Origin: Bacteroidota bacterium
GTDB lineage: Bacteria; Bacteroidota; Bacteroidia; JABEUT01
Direction of reading: 5' to 3'
Length of the DNA: 39,573 bases
Assembly (NCBI GenBank): GCA_013288205.1
Contig: JABDCH010000016.1
Coordinates: forward strand, 1 to 39,573
Both the position numbers and the translations under genes were made by a program. The notes beneath the pieces are model-generated. The model was not told where the DNA came from, made no database searches, and saw only the letters and a program-made list of their open reading frames with translations. This document shows, piece by piece, positions 26,438 to 31,529 of the stretch. Numbering within the stretch: the stretch's first letter is position 1; each line of letters opens with the position of its first letter.

Positions 26438-26478
26438 ATGAGAGGTGCTATATAAATTGTATTATTAAAAAAGGAATA

Positions 26479-27039
26479 ATGAAAAATATTATAGATGAAA
26501 AAACAAACATTGCTTTTAAATTAGCAAAGTACGAATCTCACGAGGACAAAATAAAATACTTGAATAAGGAGATTAAAAAAAATGAAAAGTTACTTAAAAC
26601 CTTTTGTAACACCCTTGAATATAAAAACCATCCCTATAAAAATGGAACTATTGCAATGGGAAACGGATTTTCTTTTCTTGAAGAGGAGTATTATAATGGA
26701 ATAATCGAGCACTTAAAGGAAAGAAAACTTTCTATTGTAAGTAATCTGCCCCCTCCAGAAACCGTTAAGGTATTAAAAGATAAAATTACAAATAAGCAAC
26801 AAATTTTATTACTGAATTATTTAGGCATACTTGAGAACGAACATCTACAAAAACTTACAACTGAAAAAAAGGGTATTTTATTAGGGTACTTGCTTAATAG
26901 AGACGAAAAAAACATGTCTGATTATATAAGATATTTTTACGGTAAGCCTGATAATAAGTTTAACTGCAAAACTCCTGCAAATATTGAAGCTGTGAACAAA
27001 ATTTTAAAAATTTTGGGGTTAAAGGAAATACTTACATAG
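26479..27039 (+). CDS. Hypothetical protein (mobile-element associated)
   Basis: A 186-residue soluble protein, Lys/Glu-rich, with an N-terminal charged helix (residues 1-45) and a C-terminal part (about 100-186: NKQQILLLNYLGILENEHLQKLTTEKKGILLGYLLNRDEKNMSDYIRYFYGKP). From memory, that C-terminal pattern (a KQxLLLxYLG helix followed by LLNRxEKN) resembles small proteins found beside integrases in Bacteroidota elements and distantly the RteC type of regulator, but I cannot verify homology. It has an AGGA-like ribosome-binding sequence before the ATG and is 41 bp after the membrane-protein gene. Confidence 0.65.
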   Translation: MKNIIDEKTNIAFKLAKYESHEDKIKYLNKEIKKNEKLLKTFCNTLEYKNHPYKNGTIAMGNGFSFLEEEYYNGIIEHLKERKLSIVSNLPPPETVKVLKDKITNKQQILLLNYLGILENEHLQKLTTEKKGILLGYLLNRDEKNMSDYIRYFYGKPDNKFNCKTPANIEAVNKILKILGLKEILT

Positions 27040-27102
27040 ATTTATCTTTTTTAATCTTTGTAGTTACTACATGCCCCGCTCCACCGGAAAAGTAGGAAGA
27101 AC

Positions 27103-27130
27103 TTGGCAAAGTTTTTAAACACTTTGTCAA
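27103..27130. promoter_or_regulatory. Inverted repeat directly before the HTH gene start
   Basis: TTGGCAAAGT (27103-27112) and ACTTTGTCAA (27121-27130) are inverted repeats with one mismatch around an 8-nt A/T spacer. The second arm touches the ATG at 27131, so the palindrome could be an operator for the HTH protein or a hairpin masking its start codon. Confidence 0.5.
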
Positions 27131-27421
27131 ATGGAAAATCAATTAATAGTTACTCTCAATGTTAATGACTTAAAAGAACTCATTAGCGAAGGCGTTACCA
27201 ATGCCCTTTCAAAAACCCCACAGCCTAAAAAAGAAGACGATACTTTGCTAAAACGCATAGACGTAGCAAAACTATTTTCTGTTTCACTGGTAACAGTTTC
27301 ACAATGGCAGAAAGACGGCGTACTACCATACCATAGAATTAAGAGCCGTATATTTTTTAAGCGATGCGAAGTATTACAGGCAATGGAACTAAAACCAAAG
27401 TATAAACGTAGTAGAAAGTGA
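27131..27421 (+). CDS. Helix-turn-helix (excisionase-like) DNA-binding protein
   Basis: A 96-residue protein with a MerR-like/HTH_17 domain at about 35-85: LLKRIDVAKLFSVSLVTVSQWQKDGVLPYHRIKSRIFFKRCEVLQAM. This is the excisionase/helix_turn_helix pattern found in Bacteroidota conjugative and mobilisable elements, where such proteins act as recombination directionality factors or as regulators. The basic tail (KYKRSRK) fits DNA binding. The location between integrase and RepL-like gene fits either role. An imperfect inverted repeat at 27103-27130 may be its own operator. Confidence 0.82.
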   Translation: MENQLIVTLNVNDLKELISEGVTNALSKTPQPKKEDDTLLKRIDVAKLFSVSLVTVSQWQKDGVLPYHRIKSRIFFKRCEVLQAMELKPKYKRSRK

Positions 27422-27491
27422 CACTTACTAAATACAATAATTAATAAGTAAACATCTTAAAACATTTGTTAATAAAGGAATGCTGGGAGAT

Positions 27492-27515
27492 TTATGTAAC
27501 ATATATGTTACATAA
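27492..27515. promoter_or_regulatory. 24-bp perfect palindrome upstream of the repL-like gene
   Basis: The two halves read TTATGTAACATA and its exact reverse complement TATGTTACATAA. An extra half-site TGTTACATA follows at 27528-27536, 22 bp (about two helix turns) from the right half. Both lie within 55 bp of the TTG start, so an operator or replication-initiator site is likely. Confidence 0.6.
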
Positions 27516-27545
27516 TAAGCTGAATAATGTTACATATTTTTAGTA

Positions 27546-28127
27546 TTGAGAGCGAATAAAACACAGGTAAATGCAATAAAGGAAACACTAAATGAAGTGT
27601 GGAATGTTGCTGATGTGAAAATATTTGTAAGCCCGAAAAAGACCTATAAATATGAATCCTTTACAATGTTTTTTCAAGCAGCTAATCTTTGGTTGACAAA
27701 AACACTAACTCCAATTTCTTGTAAGCTATTGATATATTTTAATTCCATTACAGCCTATGGAAATAGAGTAGATAAAGATATTTCAGATATATGCGGGGAT
27801 TTAAAATATAGTAGGATGCAACTTAATAGGGGAATTAAGGAATTGGAATCGTATGATATTATCCGTATTCTTAAATTAGATAGCGACAAACGAAGGAATA
27901 TTTATATACTTAATCCTTATCAAAGTTGGAAGGGTGCGCCAATTGAAAGAGCAATTATAAATAAAATATTCCCCGACAATCAATTACAATTTGATTTTGG
28001 AGGCACAAAAAAACCCCTGCATAGGCAATTAAGACCAAACGTGAATTTTTTAGAGCAATCAAAAACGAGGGAAAATAATGAGAACGCTAATAAGACCTCT
28101 AATGAAAACAAAGTCAAAGATGTTTAG
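27546..28127 (+). CDS. RepL-like winged-helix replication/maintenance protein
   Basis: A 193-residue protein with a winged helix-turn-helix like RepL-family plasmid initiators: ANLWLTKTLTPISCKLLIYFNSITAYGNRVDKDISDICGDLKYSRMQLNRGIKELESYDIIRIL is the HTH core (about 48-115), and RNIYILNPYQSWKG is the typical wing and tail. The C terminus is Asn/Lys-rich and looks disordered. Translation starts at TTG 27546; no ATG lies nearer than about residue 40, which would cut the N-terminal strand. Such proteins occur in integrated elements and may replicate the excised form. It is preceded by a 24-bp palindrome and overlaps the next gene by 8 bp. Confidence 0.72.
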   Translation: MRANKTQVNAIKETLNEVWNVADVKIFVSPKKTYKYESFTMFFQAANLWLTKTLTPISCKLLIYFNSITAYGNRVDKDISDICGDLKYSRMQLNRGIKELESYDIIRILKLDSDKRRNIYILNPYQSWKGAPIERAIINKIFPDNQLQFDFGGTKKPLHRQLRPNVNFLEQSKTRENNENANKTSNENKVKDV

Positions 28128-28374
28128 TGAGCGGATTAAATTTTACGCCGATACTGAAAGGGAACGGAATAAATTATTTACATGGGAGCTTCCGAATGGT
28201 ATACTAAGTATTCAGGATGCTTTAAAACGCTTTTTTGATAAGCGTTGGAATATTAGGGCGGCTTGGTATGAAAAGATTGATGTAAGCACAGGGGAAATAA
28301 AAGAGAATACAAAAATTGACGTTAAACGGGAATTAGATGCGTATATTAACAACGGACTTTCCCATAAACAGTAA
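28120..28374 (+). CDS. Small hypothetical protein, translationally coupled to the RepL-like gene
   Basis: An 84-residue soluble protein (MFSERIKFYADTERERNKLFTWELPNG...). I start at ATG 28120, whose ATGTTTAG overlaps the RepL-like stop (28125-28127), the usual coupling arrangement. The frame stays open upstream to 28078 (98 residues), but that would force a 50-bp overlap. The composition is charged with a conserved-looking core SIQDALKRFFDKRWNIRAAWYEKIDVSTGEI. No domain is recognised. Its position suggests a role in replication or copy control of the element. Confidence 0.55.
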   Translation: MFSERIKFYADTERERNKLFTWELPNGILSIQDALKRFFDKRWNIRAAWYEKIDVSTGEIKENTKIDVKRELDAYINNGLSHKQ

Positions 28375-28431
28375 ATATTTATATTAAAGTTCGACTTAGT
28401 GTTCAGCTTAAAAGATATATCCTTATTGTAC

Positions 28432-28641
28432 TTATGCCTCTCCTATATGAGCTTGCTTTTCCTTTTTTGCAAGTTCCCGACAAGCACGTGAACAAAACTT
28501 AGTGCCTTTCCTCCTTATCCAACATTCTGTTTGGCAATATTCGCATATATGCGAATATTCAATATGTGTAGAATGAATATAGCTGTTATTATACCAAGTA
28601 TGTCTGGTATGATTTACCCTCCTTATTTTGGGTTGATTCAT
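28432..28641 (-). CDS. Small zinc-ribbon-like protein
   Basis: A 69-residue protein with a four-cysteine cluster typical of tiny zinc ribbons, CEYCQTECWIRRKGTKFCSRACRELAKK (CxxC followed by CxxxC). It is the only element gene on the minus strand. The start at ATG 28641 lies just 6 bp after a TATATTTG box (28647-28654), so the mRNA would be nearly leaderless. The longer frame from 28686 needs a GTG and runs through the promoter. A 24-bp perfect palindrome (28536-28559) is embedded in the coding sequence over HICEYC. Probable nucleic-acid-binding protein of unknown role. Confidence 0.6.
   Translation of the reverse strand: MNQPKIRRVNHTRHTWYNNSYIHSTHIEYSHICEYCQTECWIRRKGTKFCSRACRELAKKEKQAHIGEA
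28536..28559. repeat. 24-bp perfect palindrome inside the zinc-ribbon gene
   Basis: The half is AATATTCGCATA and the other half is its exact reverse complement. It is centred on TATA (CATATATG), like the palindrome at 27492-27515, but the outer sequence differs. Confidence 0.5.
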
Positions 28642-28646
28642 GCCTA

Positions 28647-28654
28647 CAAATATA
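28647..28654 (-). promoter_or_regulatory. -7 box (TATATTTG) of the zinc-ribbon gene, leaderless start
   Basis: TATATTTG on the minus strand matches TAnnTTTG and ends 5 bp before ATG 28641. An ATGTAACATA motif (28663-28672) sits just upstream, where a -33 element or regulator would bind. Confidence 0.5.
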
Positions 28655-28670
28655 CAAAACGCATGTAACA

Positions 28671-28716
28671 TACAGAAAACATACACTAATCAGCCGGAAA
28701 ATGTACAGAAAACATA
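28671..28716 (+). repeat. 13-bp direct repeats spaced 33 bp (iteron-like)
   Basis: TACAGAAAACATA occurs at 28671-28683 and 28704-28716. Starts are 33 bp apart, close to three helical turns. The first copy abuts the ATGTAACATA motif. Iterons of replication origins look like this, but only two copies are present. Confidence 0.55.
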
Positions 28717-28723
28717 GCTCCCA

Positions 28724-28761
28724 ACGCGCGCGCATAATGCACGCGTGATACGCACGCGCGT
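28724..28761. other. Alternating CG-rich tract (Z-DNA-prone) in A/T-rich DNA
   Basis: The stretch begins ACGCGCGCGC, has the 8-bp palindrome CACGCGTG at 28740-28747, and ends CACGCGCGT. ACGCGCG (28724-28730) and CGCGCGT (28755-28761) are inverted repeats. It contrasts strongly with surrounding A/T-rich sequence. Confidence 0.5.
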
Positions 28762-28810
28762 AAGGCAGCAAAATATGTCGTAGTATATTCCCTTATAGCA
28801 TATTAATTTT

Positions 28811-28818
28811 TACATTTG
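28811..28818 (+). promoter_or_regulatory. -7 box (TACATTTG) upstream of the structured RNA/DNA region
   Basis: TACATTTG matches TAnnTTTG. Initiation would be near 28825, about 60 nt before the 28885-28998 hairpin. No TTG -33 element is obvious. Confidence 0.35.
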
Positions 28819-28884
28819 TAACTCTTAAAACAATAGAATGAAATAAACATAAAGGATAACTAACATATCAGCGTTAGCTTTCTT

Positions 28885-28998
28885 GTAATCGGAAAATTAG
28901 ACACTTCCCGCTTTTTCACAAGGATAAGTTATACGCTCACGCCAAAGGCGTGGGCTTTACTTATTTGTGAATAGGGTTTGTCTAATTACCCCGATTAC
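28885..28998 (+). ncRNA. Extended 114-nt hairpin: candidate structured RNA or single-strand DNA site
   Basis: Nested complementary blocks are, from outside in: GTAATCGG with CCGATTAC (8 bp), AATTAGACA with TGTCTAATT (9 bp), CCC with GGG, TTCACAA with TTGTGAA (7 bp), ATAAGT with ACTTAT (6 bp) and GCTCACGCC with GGCGTGGGC (9 bp, one G-U) around an AAA loop. Together that is about 42 pairs interrupted by small loops. A -7-like box lies upstream and a T-rich stretch (29021-29028) downstream. It could be an ncRNA, an oriT/ssDNA origin hairpin, or both; sequence alone does not decide. The element has no known RNA family that I recognise. Confidence 0.5.
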
Positions 28999-29155
28999 GG
29001 TAGGATATTGTCCACGCCTGATTTTTTATATAAACCTCCTGTTTGGGACAATAACGGAGAAATAAAATCAAATCACCATGTAACAAACCCCTAAAAGTGT
29101 TCGCCGAAAAACTTTAAGAGTAGGCAAATTTCTAATATTTTAAAAATCAAACAAA

Positions 29156-29386
29156 ATGAAAAAGTTAATTCTATCTATTGCAGTTATAGCCGTATTATTA
29201 AGCACAACCAGTTGTGGAACAATTTTGGGCGGTAAAATTGGAGAGTGCCAAAAAACAAAATCACCTAAAGGACAGCCTGGAAGACAGGTAAGAGGATGGT
29301 GTTTAGTTTTTGATGGCCCCTGGGGATTAATAATAGATGCTATTACAGGTGGGCTATATATGCCTTGCGATGGCCCCAAAAAATAA
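29156..29386 (+). CDS. Small cysteine-containing lipoprotein (cargo)
   Basis: A 76-residue predicted lipoprotein: MKKLILSIAVIAVLLSTTSC with lipobox STTSC (Cys20). The mature part CGTILGGKIGECQK...GWCLVFDGPWGLIIDAITGGLYMPCDGPKK has three more cysteines. The CGTI start with a later DxPWxLIxDxI-type segment recalls the small YceK/YidQ-like lipoproteins, but length and cysteines differ, so this is only a suggestion. It ends in a clean rho-independent terminator, so it is probably monocistronic. An ATGTAACA motif lies 71 bp upstream. Confidence 0.7.
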   Translation: MKKLILSIAVIAVLLSTTSCGTILGGKIGECQKTKSPKGQPGRQVRGWCLVFDGPWGLIIDAITGGLYMPCDGPKK

Positions 29387-29413
29387 GCAAAAAAAAGTGG
29401 ATATATATTATAA

Positions 29414-29436
29414 AAGGCTCGGAATAACCGAGCCTT
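29414..29436 (+). terminator. Terminator after the small lipoprotein
   Basis: AAGGCTCGG (29414-29422) pairs with CCGAGCCTT (29428-29436) around AATAA. The T tail is weak (TCATTACCTTTT). Confidence 0.6.
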
Positions 29437-29473
29437 CATTACCTTTTATTAAACTCTTTTAACAATTACAAAT

Positions 29474-29935
29474 ATGAAAAGAATAATTTTATTTATCGGA
29501 ATTGCTTTATTATCCTATACTAATTCTTTTTCACAACAAAATGTCAATGGCGGAAATGTTATAGCAACTACGGAAGAAGAGTATAATTATGTAACAGTAG
29601 GATACCCGCAAGCAGTTGCAGCAGGGTATGATGTAAAAAAAGGATATTCAGTAAAAGACTTAGGAAATTGGGGGTATCAGGGTAAAAGCGTAAACTTTAA
29701 AGCATTTTATAGAGATGGCATAGTAAAACCAATAGCAATAATGGCTATATATACCATTATAGTTGATGGTAAAATTTCTTCTCCCGAATATTATTGTATT
29801 CCTACAATAAATGCTTATGCCTTATGGCAAAGAACATTACAGCAAGTTTCCGCCGAAAGTCTTGCTGGAGCAAAATATGAGGCTTTTACTTTTGCCTTAA
29901 TGAAACTTGCTTCTGAAAATATGACAGTTCAATAA
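29474..29935 (+). CDS. Secreted hypothetical protein (cargo)
   Basis: A 153-residue exported protein: MKRIILFIGIALLSYTNSFS is a signal peptide with cleavage likely before QQN. The mature part (about 130 residues) looks globular, with alternating hydrophobic strands (NFKAFYRDGIVKPIAIMAIYTIIVDG). No domain is recognised, and no Cys follows the signal, so it is periplasmic or secreted rather than a lipoprotein. It is followed by a strong terminator. Together with the 29156 lipoprotein it is the likely cargo of the element's tRNA end. Confidence 0.68.
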   Translation: MKRIILFIGIALLSYTNSFSQQNVNGGNVIATTEEEYNYVTVGYPQAVAAGYDVKKGYSVKDLGNWGYQGKSVNFKAFYRDGIVKPIAIMAIYTIIVDGKISSPEYYCIPTINAYALWQRTLQQVSAESLAGAKYEAFTFALMKLASENMTVQ

Positions 29936-29961
29936 TCCTAATCTAATAACATCTTATTATT

Positions 29962-29990
29962 AAGGCTTGGTGAATTACCAAGCCTTTTTT
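29962..29990 (+). terminator. Terminator after the secreted cargo gene
   Basis: AAGGCTTGG (29962-29970) pairs with CCAAGCCTT (29978-29986) around TGAATTA, followed by a T run. Confidence 0.8.
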
Positions 29991-30017
29991 ATTAGCCTAT
30001 CTTACTTTATCTTTCTT

Positions 30018-30044
30018 AATACTTTCTCTTTCAGAGAAAGTATT
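30018..30044. repeat. Perfect 12-bp stem hairpin near the element end
   Basis: AATACTTTCTCT (30018-30029) and AGAGAAAGTATT (30033-30044) are perfect inverted repeats around TTC. There is no T run, so it does not look like a terminator. It lies 33 bp before the arm-like repeats. Confidence 0.5.
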
Positions 30045-30076
30045 ACTACTCAAATAAGTGATAAATAGCAAGTAAT

Positions 30077-30100
30077 AGTGTCCCCTAAACTGTCCCCTAA
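30077..30100 (+). repeat. Tandem 12-bp repeats (integrase arm-site-like), tRNA end
   Basis: Copies are AGTGTCCCCTAA (30077-30088) and ACTGTCCCCTAA (30089-30100), in the same orientation as the pair at 24385-24408 and about 54 bp from the att repeat. Confidence 0.7.
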
Positions 30101-30107
30101 GAATAAA

Positions 30108-30140
30108 AAAACCTTGTAATATTTTGCTTTACAAGGTTTT
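30108..30140 (-). terminator. Terminator of tRNA-Glu lying in element DNA
   Basis: AAAACCTTGTAA (30108-30119) pairs with TTACAAGGTTTT (30129-30140), 12 bp with a 9-nt loop. Read on the minus strand it ends in a run of T, just downstream of the tRNA-Glu 3' end. Confidence 0.7.
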
Positions 30141-30153
30141 ATAAATTTTAAAA

Positions 30154-30168
30154 GTAGCCCGTAGGGGA
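30154..30168. repeat. att repeat, tRNA-Glu side of the element
   Basis: GTAGCCCGTAGGGGA is the reverse complement of the tRNA-Glu 3' acceptor and T-arm end. It is the second copy of the repeat at 24252-24266. The tRNA stays complete after integration. Confidence 0.85.
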
Positions 30169-30226
30169 ATCGAACCCCTGTTTCCAGGATGAAAACCTGG
30201 CGTCCTAACCCCTAGACGAACGGGCC
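30155..30226 (-). tRNA. tRNA-Glu (anticodon TTC)
   Basis: A 72-nt cloverleaf reads on the minus strand from GGCCCGTTCGTC to the ACGGGCTA 3' end. The acceptor stem is GGCCCGT/ACGGGCT with a G-U first pair. The anticodon stem CCAGG/CCTGG encloses TTTTCAT, giving anticodon TTC. The T-arm is the AGGGG-TTCGATT-CCCCT type. CCA is not encoded. The 3' end is the att site of the integrated element. A TACTTTTG box (30246-30253, minus strand) lies about 20 nt upstream of the 5' end. Confidence 0.95.
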
Positions 30227-30245
30227 TTAATTTTTTAAAGAGGCG

Positions 30246-30253
30246 CAAAAGTA
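30246..30253 (-). promoter_or_regulatory. -7 box (TACTTTTG) of tRNA-Glu
   Basis: TACTTTTG on the minus strand fits TAnnTTTG and lies 20 bp before the tRNA 5' end. Confidence 0.5.
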
Positions 30254-30329
30254 GATAATTTTTGAATATAATAACATCCTGATGGAAAATTATCAGGTGG
30301 CTAGTTATTTAAAAGTTACTTGAATGCCT

Positions 30330-31493
30330 CTACGACTTAGGTTTATCAAGCAAATTATGGAGTTCAGCCTCCAGGTCCGAATCGCTTAGTTTTTTATCTA
30401 TAATCTTTCCTTCAGGCGATACAAGCACGGTAAAGGGTATACCATCAAAGTGATACTGCTTTACCACTTTGGAGTCCCAGTATTTCAGTTCGCTAACCTG
30501 TGTCCAGGTTAGGTTAAATTTCTTTATAGCGGTTTCCCAGTCAGGTTTAAACTTATCAAGCGATACACTGAAAACGGTAAAGTTTTTGTCCTTATATTTA
30601 TTGTAAATACCCACCAAACCTGGTAGGCTCTCTTTACATGGTCCGCACCAGGAGGCCCAAAAATCAATTAATACGTATTTGCCGTGAAGACTGGATAAGG
30701 GAATCATTTTGCCCGTTGTATCTGGCAAGATAATGTCGGGAGCTATAGCGCCGATAGCTACCGATGCCATGCCTTCGTACATGGTATGATAGCGTTTCAC
30801 ATAGATTGAATTCGGATATTCCTTGTTAAGTGCACTATCAAGCGAGGCATAGTAAGTAATATCCTTGTCTGGTGACAATTGCATACTGGCTGCCAGGCAA
30901 GCAAATGAATTGATGTTTTGCCTGATAAAGCTCTTTACAAACATGGCTTCGTTATCCATAAGTTCATCATACGGTTTTCCAAAAGCGCCATTCAACGAGT
31001 CAAGCTTTTGTTTATTTCCGCTTACTGTATTAACCAATGCCTGGAACAAGCGTTGCAATGAATCACGCTTCATCATGTTGGTTTTAGCCTCCATATTGAA
31101 TTGCCAGAATAATTTGGAATCTGGTGAGCCATCAACGTTATAAGTATATCCCAGGTTTTGCGCATTTCCAGTTATGTGTACTTTTTCATTCGAATCAAGG
31201 ATCAGTGTAACATAGTTTTGTTGGGTGATGCGGAGTGTATAAAATCCTTTATATATACCCGGGGTGCTGAATGTGAAGGACCCATTCTTATCAATGGTTG
31301 TTGAATCAAGATGTTGGGTAGTGTCTGGTAGCAGTCTGTCGAGATATACCTTTATTCCTTCTCCTGCTTGAGATAAAGTGCCACTTAATTCAAATGTGAA
31401 AGCCTTTTTACCTGAGTTATGGCAGGAAGGCAAAAACAAAGTTCCCACAACTAGTAAGGAAAAAGCGATGTATGTTGATTTCAGTAGTTTCAT
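30330..31493 (-). CDS. TlpA-like thiol:disulfide oxidoreductase lipoprotein (DUF4369-type N terminus)
   Basis: A 387-residue periplasmic lipoprotein: the signal peptide ends FLPSC (Cys24). An N-terminal DUF4369-like beta domain (about 35-125) is typical of Bacteroidota TlpA paralogues. The C-terminal thioredoxin domain (about 245-385) has VLIDFWASWCGPCKES with active-site Cys283 and Cys286, then DKNFTVFSVSLDKFK and the cis-Pro region FDGIPFTVLV. It reduces or maintains thiols of periplasmic proteins; the actual partner is unknown. It ends about 100 bp from tRNA-Glu and has gatB 36 bp upstream. Confidence 0.92.
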   Translation of the reverse strand: MKLLKSTYIAFSLLVVGTLFLPSCHNSGKKAFTFELSGTLSQAGEGIKVYLDRLLPDTTQHLDSTTIDKNGSFTFSTPGIYKGFYTLRITQQNYVTLILDSNEKVHITGNAQNLGYTYNVDGSPDSKLFWQFNMEAKTNMMKRDSLQRLFQALVNTVSGNKQKLDSLNGAFGKPYDELMDNEAMFVKSFIRQNINSFACLAASMQLSPDKDITYYASLDSALNKEYPNSIYVKRYHTMYEGMASVAIGAIAPDIILPDTTGKMIPLSSLHGKYVLIDFWASWCGPCKESLPGLVGIYNKYKDKNFTVFSVSLDKFKPDWETAIKKFNLTWTQVSELKYWDSKVVKQYHFDGIPFTVLVSPEGKIIDKKLSDSDLEAELHNLLDKPKS

Positions 31494-31529
31494 GGTGATG
31501 TATATTTACGACAATTGATGGTAGTAGGA

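Larger units (their letters stand above)
28642..29155. other. 514-bp structured non-coding region of the element
   Basis: It contains, in order, the zinc-ribbon promoter, an ATGTAACATA motif (28663), 13-bp direct repeats, the CG tract, a -7-like box (28811), the extended hairpin (28885-28998), a second stem TATTGTCC/GGACAATA (29006-29013 with 29046-29053), an ATGTAACA motif (29078-29085) and CCCCTAAAAGTGT (29088-29100), a degenerate match to the arm repeats. No coding frame is supported. The density of repeats is what an origin or regulatory region shows. Confidence 0.6.
24252..30168. mobile_element. Integrated genomic element at tRNA-Glu (about 5.9 kb)
   Basis: The element is defined by the 15-bp direct repeats at 24252 and 30154, the tyrosine recombinase gene adjacent to one end, and tandem 12-bp repeats near both ends. 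It is visibly more A/T-rich than flanking DNA. It encodes integrase, two unknown proteins, an HTH protein, a RepL-like protein, a small coupled ORF, a zinc-ribbon protein and two exported proteins. No relaxase, terminase, capsid or transposase gene is seen. It therefore looks like a non-autonomous integrative element or satellite (possibly with its own replication protein). What it uses for transfer is unknown. Confidence 0.85.

Noticed and set aside
28589-28771. 60-codon minus-strand frame across the CG tract
   Set aside because: It runs through the zinc-ribbon promoter and repeats and has no promoter, ribosome site or coherent composition.
28885-28998. Retron or integron-type (attC) interpretation of the hairpin
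   Set aside because: There is no reverse transcriptase or integron integrase in the window, and the structure lacks the core sites expected for attC.
29140-29439. 99-codon minus-strand frame opposite the small lipoprotein
   Set aside because: The plus-strand frame has a textbook lipoprotein signal and a terminator; the minus frame has neither.
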